A DNA stretch of 64,000 bases from Gammaproteobacteria bacterium (lineage in GTDB: Bacteria > Pseudomonadota > Gammaproteobacteria > GRL18), in NCBI GenBank assembly GCA_015488755.1, contig WFNB01000119.1:1-64000 (forward strand), given 5' to 3'. The notes beneath the pieces are model-generated. The model ran no database searches, had not been told where the DNA came from, and saw nothing but the letters and a program-made list of their open reading frames with translations. The position numbers and the translations under genes are program-made. How positions within the stretch are numbered: position 1 is the stretch's first letter; each line of letters starts with the position of its first letter. Positions 42,801 to 52,381 of the stretch are shown piece after piece.

Positions 42801-43817
42801 AACTAGGTCATGATTTATCATTGCTTGCCAAATTTTTTGCCCTGATAGCTGCCCAGTATCACTATTCTCTTGGCTACTAATAAAGCCTGCTTCCAGAAAT
42901 TTATCCCATAATCTATCAGCCCATTTTTTATTAATGTGTAAACTTTGCAGAATTTTACTGGAGGTAATATTGGACTTGGTTATTGTAAATGTCTCTTGTG
43001 CCCGCGCTTCAGTTGGACCTCGGTACACTTCATTTAAAAAATTAGCATTATTATCTTTTTCCCAAGGTAAATTAGGAATATGCGTCGTTTGCTTAAACAC
43101 AGATATTAACCTATCCATGCTTTTACCAAAAAATTTTAAATAACGATTAATATTATAATGATAAGGGGTAACATTGAGTATCTCACGTTGTTTTTCTCCC
43201 ACCTTAATTTGACGTGAGGCGCTAACAAAGGCTGCAACCATCGGATCATTATAGGGTCGAAGGTAAATAACACCTGACTGTTGAGCCACCTGATAATTAG
43301 CCTGATCGGAAATAAAAAAAAGGGTTTTTTCTTTTGTAGTGACCTGTTTTAAATATAAATTAAGTTTATTTACCAGAGCCAAAACTTGCCCTGATAACAT
43401 GGGCACGCCCTCATCATCTAAAAAATAAATAATAAGCCTATTATTATTTTTAACTAAGCCTAACTCATGGGGAATAGCATGTTGTTTGATATATTCGATT
43501 ATTTGAATAAATTGCTGAATATCTGCATCTTCTGCTTGAGGGAATAATAATTCAAATTGGAGCTGGCAAACAAAACCCTGTCTAATAGTATTAATACTAA
43601 GGAAAAAGTCACCTTGGGTATTTTCACAGTCATTTATCCACTGATTAATATCAGATAAACAGCTTGAACGATAAATATTGGCATCTGAACGTCTGCTCAT
43701 TTTGCTATAATTATGCGTCGTTGCAAAGTGGATAAATTTTTTGTACGTCTCGCTCAAACCAGTGCTTCTCCAAAAGCTGTGGATAATAATCATCCTTAAA
43801 GGGTTTAAAATATACAT
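39858..43817 (-). CDS. Very large protein (1319 aa ORF) with an embedded Hanks-type Ser/Thr kinase-like domain; other regions unrecognised
   Basis: Catalytic loop GVIHRDLKPGNIWV, DFG-position FDFDTSA, alphaF-like DQFSLGA; true start uncertain (candidate ATG at 43700). Confidence 0.8.
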   Translation of the reverse strand: MYILNPLRMIIIHSFWRSTGLSETYKKFIHFATTHNYSKMSRRSDANIYRSSCLSDINQWINDCENTQGDFFLSINTIRQGFVCQLQFELLFPQAEDADIQQFIQIIEYIKQHAIPHELGLVKNNNRLIIYFLDDEGVPMLSGQVLALVNKLNLYLKQVTTKEKTLFFISDQANYQVAQQSGVIYLRPYNDPMVAAFVSASRQIKVGEKQREILNVTPYHYNINRYLKFFGKSMDRLISVFKQTTHIPNLPWEKDNNANFLNEVYRGPTEARAQETFTITKSNITSSKILQSLHINKKWADRLWDKFLEAGFISSQENSDTGQLSGQKIWQAMINHDLVKQLGVYDQNEINKISAFLALHVVKHDAKFVQLLKNKLQPKSRFSLNKKKQCKITRPVETGRNLDIYFIQLRETKSGITDEWVIKFQDFLTQEKGRTLVFNSWIKEALISLRAKKYNTPLSANDPIDFLLATNHQSQAYKLKSYLQHLDNGRDDDVDRLLKNIAQIVEQFFMVKNCIFVASKKFKNGSELSSFLKTNKWKSYSRNKKIKLYTHIENAVKQANNVGVIHRDLKPGNIWVNDDSSVEIFDFDTSALETKHCISEGVNSASPKYTHHIGITAFGFYMRQRLNLQAYKKYIRMQDQFSLGAIKERILFNKLPYLLSEWKIQTKERPYGENFLNGENSYHGFKLEIMFKRWQEMVKRQINFYGLSANKYFSDALNCMYWKLVEFNTAEEFIIDFITPFLAVEEYKECLLDNFNENNSERLWHEADLFHRISSDNKLLTVLFNLMQETNEVTIEQTIKKTIVPELLASVHSEDIDETKIANTINYIIKHNKKAELITNIMLLEGIERSAYKKDESLINRVADYLRTHDQDELLGLESVSPQQHYEFCLHREALDEATVNGFKNCLNEQDEYQPSVTFKQSIARLGGMDEDDFAVIEADLDNSVLFYFSPEWEDENISFDDEHGYEEQKQLIIVCQSERILKSVLDQEFDHIVSLDSVFSLSYDSIMTELIVFAVSEDKFRTRHKKTQEMAQKWLVDKCYGFGINDANKEQDLIVARSMIAYICAHIVQIMNSTKVDELDGLSAADHIRLHYMHMEELLFLSHHWKNNRPLFIDIIEQFENDIDKPIQTYFTVFMLKVDELLNKKLLASYRSEASILNTQFTHFFKLHVLKVLSERDTKSNINAPSNTINMRFGSENQYTIPALHLINEVQNEEAADMIVNYFDDLILSKKMSSQAVALFIEENGLMEVYASQPLTFDSYKMLITKIDEVTDYIGKKSYLFTKQFNQNLLLQATIEKYETFLQSTHSRHAAKMNWDLC

Positions 43818-43989
43818 CCTATTAGCTTGCTAAGCAAGGCTTAAACATAGGCAGATAATAGCAATTGCATTTTTTGTGCAAACTAACATACAGTGCTGGT
43901 AGTAGCATATTTTTTATGGCAAGATCATCACTAAATTTTTAATTATCTAAACTATTCTAAAACAAAGTCTAAAACGAGGAAATGCATTC

Positions 43990-45201
43990 ATGTCAGATTC
44001 TTTTACACATGTCAGTCATCAATCATGGGGAAGTCGCTTAGGCAACTCTATAAAAGGAATTTTATTTGGCTTATTCTTATTTATTATTGCATTTCCACTA
44101 CTTTTTTGGAACGAAGGGCGAGCCATTGAAACAGAAAAAAGTCTAAAGGAAGGAGCAGCTGCAGTTATTAAGGTAAGTTCTGAGCGCATTGACCCTGCTA
44201 ATGAAGGTAAGTTAGTGTATCTTTCTGGCTTGGCAAACACCAAAGAAGAACTCCATGACCGCTTATTTAATGTCACTGCACAAGCAATCCGCTTATCTCG
44301 AAAGGTCTCTGTTTACCAATGGAAAGAGCACTCTGAGTCTAAAACAGAAAAAGAACTCGGTGGTAGCACAAAAACCACCACAACATATACTTACTCAAAA
44401 GAATGGTCACCCATTCTGACCGCTTCCTCTTCATTTAAACACCCAGAAGGGCATCAAAACCCTAGTATGAAGCGTTATAAAGATCAGACCATTTATGCCA
44501 AAAATGTATCCCTTGGTCAATTTAAACTCAGTTCTGCTCAAATTCAAGACATCTCTGGAGGACAAAGTATTACTCTTTCTGAGAAAAATATCCCTAAAAA
44601 TGTGCAGGCAAGCATTGTTAGTGGTGAAATTTACATCGGTGATCCGAACCAAGAAACTATCGGTGATTTGCGTATTAGCTTTTATGAGACCAAACCAAGC
44701 ACCATAAGTCTTGTTGCTGCACAGGTGGGTAATAGCTTTGCCGCCTACCAAACAGAAGCAGGCAAACCCATCCAATTATTAACAATGGGTGTAGTTACTG
44801 CAAAAGAGATGTTTGCCAATGAACTGGCAAATAATCGTCTATTGACATGGGGCTTGCGTTTTCTTGGCTTTATTATCATGATGATGGGCTTATCAATGAT
44901 TATGAAACCACTAATCGTATTTGCTGATGTCGTGCCGTTTATTGGTAATCTTTTAGGAATTGGTACGAGTTTAATCTCTGCAGTTATTGCGTTTGTCTTT
45001 TCGTTACTTACCATTGCCTTCGCATGGGTATTCTATCGTCCATTGGTAGCGCTGGGACTTGTTGCACTCATTGTTGGGCCTTTAGTTTACCTTAAAAGAA
45101 AAGCCAAAACGAATACCAGTAATACACAAGAAGCCCCTCAAAATAAGCCGGTTAATATACCCTCAAGTAGTGCACCCCCACCTCCGCCGCCAACTATCTA
45201 A
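43990..45201 (+). CDS. TMEM43 (LUMA)-family membrane protein
   Basis: Membrane-anchored N-term GILFGLFLFIIAFPLLFWNEGRAIETEKSLKEGAAAV; long extracytoplasmic domain; C-terminal TM cluster and Pro-rich tail. Confidence 0.85.
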   Translation: MSDSFTHVSHQSWGSRLGNSIKGILFGLFLFIIAFPLLFWNEGRAIETEKSLKEGAAAVIKVSSERIDPANEGKLVYLSGLANTKEELHDRLFNVTAQAIRLSRKVSVYQWKEHSESKTEKELGGSTKTTTTYTYSKEWSPILTASSSFKHPEGHQNPSMKRYKDQTIYAKNVSLGQFKLSSAQIQDISGGQSITLSEKNIPKNVQASIVSGEIYIGDPNQETIGDLRISFYETKPSTISLVAAQVGNSFAAYQTEAGKPIQLLTMGVVTAKEMFANELANNRLLTWGLRFLGFIIMMMGLSMIMKPLIVFADVVPFIGNLLGIGTSLISAVIAFVFSLLTIAFAWVFYRPLVALGLVALIVGPLVYLKRKAKTNTSNTQEAPQNKPVNIPSSSAPPPPPPTI

Positions 45202-45213
45202 ACATACGACTCA

Positions 45214-45247
45214 TACACCCAGACACACGTACCAGTGTCTGGGTGTA
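45214..45247. terminator. Strong 13-bp hairpin downstream of the TMEM43-family gene, no T tract
   Basis: TACACCCAGACAC-acgtacca-GTGTCTGGGTGTA perfect stem. Confidence 0.6.
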
Positions 45248-45491
45248 AAAAACCATACCATAATTTTATAAATACCTACCTGTTAAGCACCAAAATAACA
45301 ATAAAAAATCATCAAAAACACATAGCATAACGAATTACTAGCACATTTTACTTCTAAAACACCTAAAAATAGCCTTTTTTTTATATAGATTTTTTTAAAA
45401 ACTATTCTAATATATTAAGTGTAGGAAAAATTGTTCCTAGCAATTAAAGTATTTTATACACATGCCGAAAGGATCAGTAGAGGAAAATATA

Positions 45492-45914
45492 ATGAAGAAG
45501 TTAGTCAATTTAAGTGCATTACTCTTTTTGTTTGTCTTATTAAGCCCTCAAATTACATTTGCTGGTGATGGTGTTTCACCCATGGTAGTAGAGGGTGCAA
45601 AAACTGTGACCACAGAAGAAGCAAAAAAATTATTTGATGATGGCGTTTTATTTATTGATGTACGCAAAGATAAAGACTGGAATGCAGGTCGTGTATCCGA
45701 TGCTGTGCAACTCAATGTAAAAACAAAGCTTTCAGAAGAAACCATGTTAGCTGAAATGAAGAAGGGTGATCCAGTCGTTATTTACTGTAATGGTGAAAAA
45801 TGCATGAGAAGCTCAAAAGCCTGCAAAAAAGCGGTAGAGTGGGGATTTACCAATGTGTACTATTATCGTGATGGCTTTCCTGCATGGAAAAATGCCGGTT
45901 ATCCCGTTGAATAG
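45492..45914 (+). CDS. Exported single-domain rhodanese-like protein
   Basis: Signal peptide; FIDVRKDKDWNAGRV; VIYCNGEKCMRSSKACKKA; SD-like aggaaaat before ATG 45492 (ORF listed from 45462). Confidence 0.9.
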   Translation: MKKLVNLSALLFLFVLLSPQITFAGDGVSPMVVEGAKTVTTEEAKKLFDDGVLFIDVRKDKDWNAGRVSDAVQLNVKTKLSEETMLAEMKKGDPVVIYCNGEKCMRSSKACKKAVEWGFTNVYYYRDGFPAWKNAGYPVE

Positions 45915-45962
45915 TAAAATACCAATAAGATTATAATAGTAAGTTTTTTGTCTGGAGCGGTA

Positions 45963-46003
45963 TTAACAATCTTAGGTTATGTAGAGTTATCTAAGATTGT
46001 TAA
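45963..46003. repeat. Perfect 13-bp inverted repeat between rhodanese and MCP genes
   Basis: TTAACAATCTTAG-(15 nt)-CTAAGATTGTTAA. Confidence 0.8.
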
Positions 46004-46057
46004 ATTTTAGGAGATGATAATATTTATTATATAATAAAGAAGTGAGTAGTTAATACC

Positions 46058-47926
46058 ATGAATTTAAAAAATAGAATTGTTATTACCGTTGTTATTATGG
46101 CCATTGTCATCGTCAGCGCTGGTTTTATTTCGAGCTATTTAAAACTAGACAAGGCTGAAGGCCGTTATAATGAATTAGCAATTAATGGTAATCAACAACT
46201 CCTGAATGTAGTCACTCAAAGTCAGATTATTTCTATGGCACCGAATATTAAAAATATTACTCGTGATAGAAAAATAAAAAAAGCAGTAGCGAATAAAGAT
46301 ATTGCTTTCTTACAAGAAAATGCCTCCACTACTTACTTTTCTTTAGAGGGTCAGGGTGTCATTTCAAATATGCAATTAATGGATTCTGAAGGCAAGATTT
46401 TATTTAATGCCAGAGACAAAACACAGATATCAGCCATTAATCAACTATCACTATTATCCATTCAACAAAAAAAGAACGTCTCTTCTATTACCAGAGATGC
46501 CCAAGGGCATTTACAAACAGAACTTATTTTCCCTATTACTAAGAGGGGTAAGATTATTGGTGCAGGCTCTTTCTCCCTTGATATTAAACGCACCATTAAA
46601 ATATTAAAAAAACGTTTGCATGCTCAAATTTATATTAACAATAAATCAGGAAATCTAGAGTCTTATTCAGATATGGACTTAGAAAATGAAATTAAAAATC
46701 GATTAACTTTTGACAAATTGCCAGAACACGTTTTATTAAAAAATTCAGATAAAATATATTCTACGACAGCCTTACCTATAAAAACCTCAGAAAATGAATT
46801 ATTAGCCAGCTTAATTATTATCGTTGATAATACAAAAAGTTATAATGCACAAGAGACGATTAATAGCAGTGCAATTTTATTATTGCTTATTATCAGCCTA
46901 ATGGCAGTTATTTTTATTTATTGGTATTTAGGGGGTGCTTTACAACCATTAAATCTTATCTCAAAATCATTAACTGCAGTCAGTGAGGGAGACTTAACTG
47001 TCGCTATTGAGCAAAGTAAAAATAAAGATGAAATAGCCGAAATACAAAGGGCCATTGCTAATACAATTATCAACTTACATGATTTGGTTTCAGACATTAC
47101 TCCTGTGGTCAACGAGGTTAATCAATCATCTGACATATTGGCTCAGACCATGCAAGATAATCAAAACAACATTGATCAACAACAAAATAATATTAATCAA
47201 GTAAGTGATGCGATTAATAATGTACAAACTGCGATTGCTACCATTTCACAACATAGTGAGCAGATGACAGAACATTCCCAACAAACAAATATTGAGCTTA
47301 GCAAAGGGGGTGAAATCATTCATCAAACATTAAATTCAATTAAAAAAATAGCCGAACAAGTCAATCATGCTGAAATAGTCATTAATGAGCTATCTAATGA
47401 AACTCAATCCATTGGCAGTATTCTTGATGTGATCAAAGGGATTGCAGAACAAACCAACCTATTAGCACTTAACGCCGCAATTGAAGCCGCAAGAGCAGGT
47501 GAACAAGGCCGTGGTTTTGCTGTGGTTGCCGATGAAGTACGATCTCTGGCCGGAAAAACTCAAGAATCCACACAAGAAATAGAACAAAAAATTGAACGTC
47601 TTCGCTCAGGGGTAAGCTCTGCTGTAATCGAAATGAAAAGTAGTAGTACAGAGGCACAAACTTGTGTAGAGCTTGCTAATCAGACAGAAGAATCTTTATC
47701 CATAATCACCCCTAAAGTAGCAGAAATTGAAGTCAGCAACATTAAGATAAATAATTCTATTTTAGAGCAAGAAAAAGCCATAGAAGGGATTAACCAAAAT
47801 ATATCCATTATTAGTAAATTATCTGAAAATAGTGTCGATAAAAATCAAGAAGCCGTTAATATCAGTGCCAGTTTAAAACAACTCTCTGATAATTTAGATA
47901 AAATGATCATCAAATTTAAAGTCTAA
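46058..47926 (+). CDS. Methyl-accepting chemotaxis protein
   Basis: N-term TM + sensor domain, HAMP-like region, [40 protein letters not shown]. Confidence 0.97.
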   Translation: MNLKNRIVITVVIMAIVIVSAGFISSYLKLDKAEGRYNELAINGNQQLLNVVTQSQIISMAPNIKNITRDRKIKKAVANKDIAFLQENASTTYFSLEGQGVISNMQLMDSEGKILFNARDKTQISAINQLSLLSIQQKKNVSSITRDAQGHLQTELIFPITKRGKIIGAGSFSLDIKRTIKILKKRLHAQIYINNKSGNLESYSDMDLENEIKNRLTFDKLPEHVLLKNSDKIYSTTALPIKTSENELLASLIIIVDNTKSYNAQETINSSAILLLLIISLMAVIFIYWYLGGALQPLNLISKSLTAVSEGDLTVAIEQSKNKDEIAEIQRAIANTIINLHDLVSDITPVVNEVNQSSDILAQTMQDNQNNIDQQQNNINQVSDAINNVQTAIATISQHSEQMTEHSQQTNIELSKGGEIIHQTLNSIKKIAEQVNHAEIVINELSNETQSIGSILDVIKGIAEQTNLLALNAAIEAARAGEQGRGFAVVADEVRSLAGKTQESTQEIEQKIERLRSGVSSAVIEMKSSSTEAQTCVELANQTEESLSIITPKVAEIEVSNIKINNSILEQEKAIEGINQNISIISKLSENSVDKNQEAVNISASLKQLSDNLDKMIIKFKV

Positions 47927-47936
47927 TCGTATTTTT

Positions 47937-48197
47937 ATGGTAAAAAAAAATTGGTTTGTCTATATCATTTTATGTAGTGATGATTCACTCTATACAGGGA
48001 TTACCACAGACATAGATAAACGCTTTGAGCAGCATAACAATAAAAAGGGTGCTAAATATTTTTATGGCCGTTCACCAAAAAAAGTGATTTATATTGAAGA
48101 TAATCATGATCGTAGCAGTGCCAGCAAACGTGAATATGAAATAAAACAGTATTCACGAGATAAAAAACAGCAGCTTATTTTACAAGATTCAAATTAA
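47937..48197 (+). CDS. GIY-YIG nuclease-family protein (YhbQ-like)
   Basis: WFVYIILCSDDSLYTGITTDIDKRFEQHN. Confidence 0.93.
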   Translation: MVKKNWFVYIILCSDDSLYTGITTDIDKRFEQHNNKKGAKYFYGRSPKKVIYIEDNHDRSSASKREYEIKQYSRDKKQQLILQDSN

Positions 48198-48199
48198 GA

Positions 48200-50266
48200 T
48201 TATTTAAAGCTATTGACTTTATTAATAAATTCAGCCTTTAAACTTTTAGCACTATTATCAGCATAACGTATTTGTATGTAGTGATTAACAATCGTCTGTA
48301 TTAGTAAAGCATCATTAGGAAACTTCTTAATGGCTCTTATTTTTATAGCCTCAGGGCCTTCATTATTAATACCTTTAGCACTAGAAATCAATAAACCCTT
48401 TTTATTTAATTTTTTAATAAATAGTAAATACGTCTCATACACTCTATCTTTTTCTTTATATTGTTTATAAAGATTGTTTGCCTGAAAAATAATTAATAAG
48501 CCTGAAATACTGGTAATTAATAGTAACATCAGTGTTTGCAAACTGTCATTTAAGCCCATCAACTTTAATAATAAGCCTTGCTTTGTTTTATCATAACCTA
48601 ATATCCAATTATTCCAAGTATGTTTCATACTATCAATAGACTGCCTCACTTTCTGATAAGCACGGTAAATTTTTGTTTTTTTCTGGGCAGACAATTCGGG
48701 TAAGTTGGCTAAATTTAACGATGAAAAGCTCAAACCTTCAAGATAGGTCTGAAATATATCAGCTTCAATACGTTCAGGTGGGATCATTGCTGTGGGATCC
48801 ACTCGGAACCAACCTTTATGTTCTAACCAGACTTCTGCCCAAGCATGAGCATTAGCCTGACGAACAAGGTAATAATTACCGATACTATTTTTTTCTAAGC
48901 CCTGATAACCAGTCACAACGCGAGCGGGAATATTAGCTGCTCGCATCAATAGCACAAAACTACTGGCATAGTGTTCACAAAAGCCTCTTTTATAGTTAAA
49001 TAAAAACTCATCACTGGGATTGTTTGTCATAATAGTGGGGTGTTTAGTGTAATAAAAAGGCTGATTTTTAAAATAATTTAAACCGGCCAAAACAATATCC
49101 TGCTTATTTTTAAATTGCTTACGCCATTGCTCACCTAAGGCATAGGTTTTAGGGTTACTACTAGGAGGAAAATATAAAGCATTGTGTAATTCATTTTCTC
49201 TAACAGGGTTTAAGTAAAATTCTGTCATAGATGTCACCCGATATTGAGTAAGTTGGTGAATATTATGTTTATTAATAACTTGTAAATCATTACTTATAAA
49301 AAAACCTTGAATCGTATCACCTTCTATTTTACTTGGCATTTCTAAAGCAAATAACCATTTTTGTTGATGGGGTTCTAGCGTAATGGTATAAGAGGTGGCG
49401 TCTCTGGTTTTTGTCACAATAGCATTAAATGGTTTATGCAGTGCTCTGGGGTTTTCCTGAGTCCATAAAAAACCATCCGTTTTACTTAGCACTGGACCAC
49501 GCCAATATAACTTATCCGCTGTCGGTGGTTTGCCTTTAAAGTCCACACGAAAAGCAATTTCATCAGAATCAACCAAATTACTGACACTACCAGGGTACAT
49601 TTTATCAGATAAACCGGTTTTCCCCATTTGATTATCATCCGGTAAGCTCCAAAGAGGCCCTGGAATTCTAGGAAAAAATAAAAAAAGAATAATAGCAATG
49701 GGCAGAGCCTTACTAAAAAGCTGAATGATTATTTTTATATGTGTGGCTAAAGGAATGGGGTCTTGTGGTTTTCGACTAAAGGCACTAAGCATAAGCACTA
49801 AAATAAAACTCATGACTGATGCAAATAGAGCAAGCAATAAACTTTGAGAATGAAAGAAATAGGTAATTAAAATAAAACAGCCAAGGTAAATAATAATAAA
49901 AATATTACGTTTATCTTGATCATTTTTCACCTCTAAAAATTTTAAACTGATCATAATGCTTAATAAACTGAGCGCAGCTTGCTGAGAAAAATGAAAACCA
50001 TAGCTGGTACTAATAATGATAATTGCACTTGAAATAAGTAGTAGTCGGATCACTCTTTTTGGTAAGCGAATAAATCCTAAGTTGTGGATGCTAAACCACG
50101 CTAATAAGAGAACAACATAAAAAGCAACAAATAGGGGAGCACTTAATAGATGAGGTAATAATAAAGCAAAAATAACAATGGGTAATAGTGTATATGCATT
50201 TATTATAAAGCCCATTTTGGTAAAAGCAGAATCAAGAGTTTTAGCGTTTAACCACTTTATATTCAT
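48200..50266 (-). CDS. TgpA-like transglutaminase (DUF3488 + transglutaminase core)
   Basis: Multiple N-term TMs; KRGFCEHYASSFVLLMRAANIPARVVTGYQG; HAWAEVWLEHKGWFRVDPTA. Confidence 0.92.
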   Translation of the reverse strand: MNIKWLNAKTLDSAFTKMGFIINAYTLLPIVIFALLLPHLLSAPLFVAFYVVLLLAWFSIHNLGFIRLPKRVIRLLLISSAIIIISTSYGFHFSQQAALSLLSIMISLKFLEVKNDQDKRNIFIIIYLGCFILITYFFHSQSLLLALFASVMSFILVLMLSAFSRKPQDPIPLATHIKIIIQLFSKALPIAIILFLFFPRIPGPLWSLPDDNQMGKTGLSDKMYPGSVSNLVDSDEIAFRVDFKGKPPTADKLYWRGPVLSKTDGFLWTQENPRALHKPFNAIVTKTRDATSYTITLEPHQQKWLFALEMPSKIEGDTIQGFFISNDLQVINKHNIHQLTQYRVTSMTEFYLNPVRENELHNALYFPPSSNPKTYALGEQWRKQFKNKQDIVLAGLNYFKNQPFYYTKHPTIMTNNPSDEFLFNYKRGFCEHYASSFVLLMRAANIPARVVTGYQGLEKNSIGNYYLVRQANAHAWAEVWLEHKGWFRVDPTAMIPPERIEADIFQTYLEGLSFSSLNLANLPELSAQKKTKIYRAYQKVRQSIDSMKHTWNNWILGYDKTKQGLLLKLMGLNDSLQTLMLLLITSISGLLIIFQANNLYKQYKEKDRVYETYLLFIKKLNKKGLLISSAKGINNEGPEAIKIRAIKKFPNDALLIQTIVNHYIQIRYADNSAKSLKAEFINKVNSFK

Positions 50267-50268
50267 TA

Positions 50269-51237
50269 TTAAGCCACCTGATAAAGTGCTAGCATTTTAA
50301 GGCAAACATGTTGATGTGTTATTCCTTGACTAATGGCAATGCGTTGCTCAGGCAAGACCAAACCATAACGATCGCCCTTATTATGAGCATCAATAATAAG
50401 GCGGCATAGTTGACTTAAGCGTGATTCAGTATCACCACTTAAGTCGTTCCAATTAAACCAATACTCATGATTATTAGCACCTAAAAAGGTTTTGCTCATA
50501 AGCCCCTGTTCACGAGCATAAGCCTTCCAATGAATATGGTTCAGAGGCTCTCCTTTTTGATACGCTTTAAAACCACTAAAATCATCAAAGCCTCTACCCT
50601 TATCACTTTGGCCTTCACTATTGGAACCATTTAGAGGAATATGAAAAAATGAGGTACTGGGTTGTGGATAAACAATCGCATGAGACTTGAGTTGTATATT
50701 ACCCCATGCATAAAATAATCCCAAAGGATAACAACTTGAGATAGTAAGAACAGGCAACTGAAATAAACCACGCTGCTGGCTTTGAGCAGAGAGATGGATA
50801 ATTGTTTTTTCACCTGAACAGATATCAGAAAAAATAGTATTATTAGGATCTTTTTTAGCAAAACCAATAGCAATTGAATAATGATCATCAGCAATATTCT
50901 GTTGTCTGGCTGTGTTATGTTGAATTACTAAAGGAAACAAAATAGGTTGACAACAAAAAACTGGCTGAATATGAGACAAAGAAAAATGCAAGTTTACTAG
51001 ATTTTTCTGTGTCATATACATAGCAAGCAATGCAATTCCAACCAATAAGAAGGTAAAGAAAAAGATTAATGAATTGGTAAAATTAGTAGCAGCAGCTAAC
51101 ATAATAAAAATAAGTAAAGTAAAGATAAGACCCTCACGGGTAGGTAAAATATAAATATTCTTAGATTGAAGAACCGCTTCGTCGGTTGCTTCTACTCGTT
51201 TTAATAACCATTTCTTTAGTTTACTAATTGCTTTCAT
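50269..51237 (-). CDS. DUF58-family protein
   Basis: Two N-term TMs; GFDDFSGFKAYQKGEPLNHIHWKAYAR; adjacent to TgpA-like gene. Confidence 0.9.
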   Translation of the reverse strand: MKAISKLKKWLLKRVEATDEAVLQSKNIYILPTREGLIFTLLIFIMLAAATNFTNSLIFFFTFLLVGIALLAMYMTQKNLVNLHFSLSHIQPVFCCQPILFPLVIQHNTARQQNIADDHYSIAIGFAKKDPNNTIFSDICSGEKTIIHLSAQSQQRGLFQLPVLTISSCYPLGLFYAWGNIQLKSHAIVYPQPSTSFFHIPLNGSNSEGQSDKGRGFDDFSGFKAYQKGEPLNHIHWKAYAREQGLMSKTFLGANNHEYWFNWNDLSGDTESRLSQLCRLIIDAHNKGDRYGLVLPEQRIAISQGITHQHVCLKMLALYQVA

Positions 51238-51478
51238 TGTTACTTAGACCTGCATTAAATGGCGATTATTTTATTTTTCATACTCTATTTTTGACTCAAA
51301 TGGGGCATGACTGCTCAGTTACTAATATATAACAAATATTTGTTTGAATAACTCAGCTCTGATAGACAATTAAGCTAGGAAGGCACTAACACACTGAATT
51401 ATTACCTAAATGATAGATTGGATTGAATAGTAAAGAAAGTAAAAAGGAATAGAGAAATTATTAATAACAAGAAATGTG

Positions 51479-51509
51479 ATTGACTTAATACCCATTGAAT
51501 TAAGTCAAT
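51479..51509. promoter_or_regulatory. Perfect 11-bp inverted repeat upstream of frd/sdh operon
   Basis: ATTGACTTAAT-acccattga-ATTAAGTCAAT, 77 nt before the ATG at 51587. Confidence 0.6.
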
Positions 51510-51586
51510 TGAATACAAGCATTAATATTACTTAACTTTTCTGCTACTATGAATTGTAGGAGACAAAGCTATCAGAGGATATAAAA

Positions 51587-52381
51587 ATGAGGCACGATAG
51601 AATACAAAAAAGTATCAATGCGTACTTATGTCGTAATGTCAGCCATATTTATGCCCGCTTAGATATTATTCAAAGCATCAGCGGACTTATTCTAGCAGCC
51701 TTTATTATTATTCATTTATTACTAGAAGCCAGTATCATTATTAGTAAAGATGCTATGCTGATGGTGAGCAAATTTTTTGAAGGCTACTATTTTTTTGGTG
51801 AGAAATATCCTGGAATTATTTCATTTCTAGCAGCAGCTATTTTCTTCATATTAATCATCCATGCACTAATAGCCCTACGTAAATTCCCCTCCAACTATCG
51901 TCAATACCATATTTTAAAACAACACATGAAACAATTTCATCATAGTGATACTCATTTATGGTTTTATCAAGCGGTTACTGGTTTTATGATGTTTTTTTTA
52001 GCCTCAGTTCATTTGTATATCATGATGACTCAGCCTGCTAATATCGGGCCTTATGCTTCTGCCGATCGGATATATACAGATTGGCTATGGCCTTTGTATT
52101 TACTTTTACTTATCAGTGTTGTTATTCATGCTGGCATTGGTTTATACCGCCTTGCTCTGAAATGGGGGATCTTTGAACGCAATGTTCATGGTAACCAAAA
52201 ATACGTGGCCAAAAAATCAAAAATAAATCGCCAAATATTTAAAAAAATTATGCTTATAGGGATCAGCCTTTATGTAATCATTGGTTTTACTTCATTAGTT
52301 AGTTATTTAAAAGTTGGCTATGAGCATCGAGATAAAGCCGGTGAGCGCTATGAATCAATAGAAAAAGAGGTTCAGCTATGA
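51587..52381 (+). CDS. frdC: Fumarate reductase/succinate dehydrogenase cytochrome b subunit (Wolinella FrdC-like, probable diheme)
   Basis: Five-TM layout with conserved His in [48 protein letters not shown]; precedes frdA/frdB. Confidence 0.87.
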   Translation: MRHDRIQKSINAYLCRNVSHIYARLDIIQSISGLILAAFIIIHLLLEASIIISKDAMLMVSKFFEGYYFFGEKYPGIISFLAAAIFFILIIHALIALRKFPSNYRQYHILKQHMKQFHHSDTHLWFYQAVTGFMMFFLASVHLYIMMTQPANIGPYASADRIYTDWLWPLYLLLLISVVIHAGIGLYRLALKWGIFERNVHGNQKYVAKKSKINRQIFKKIMLIGISLYVIIGFTSLVSYLKVGYEHRDKAGERYESIEKEVQL

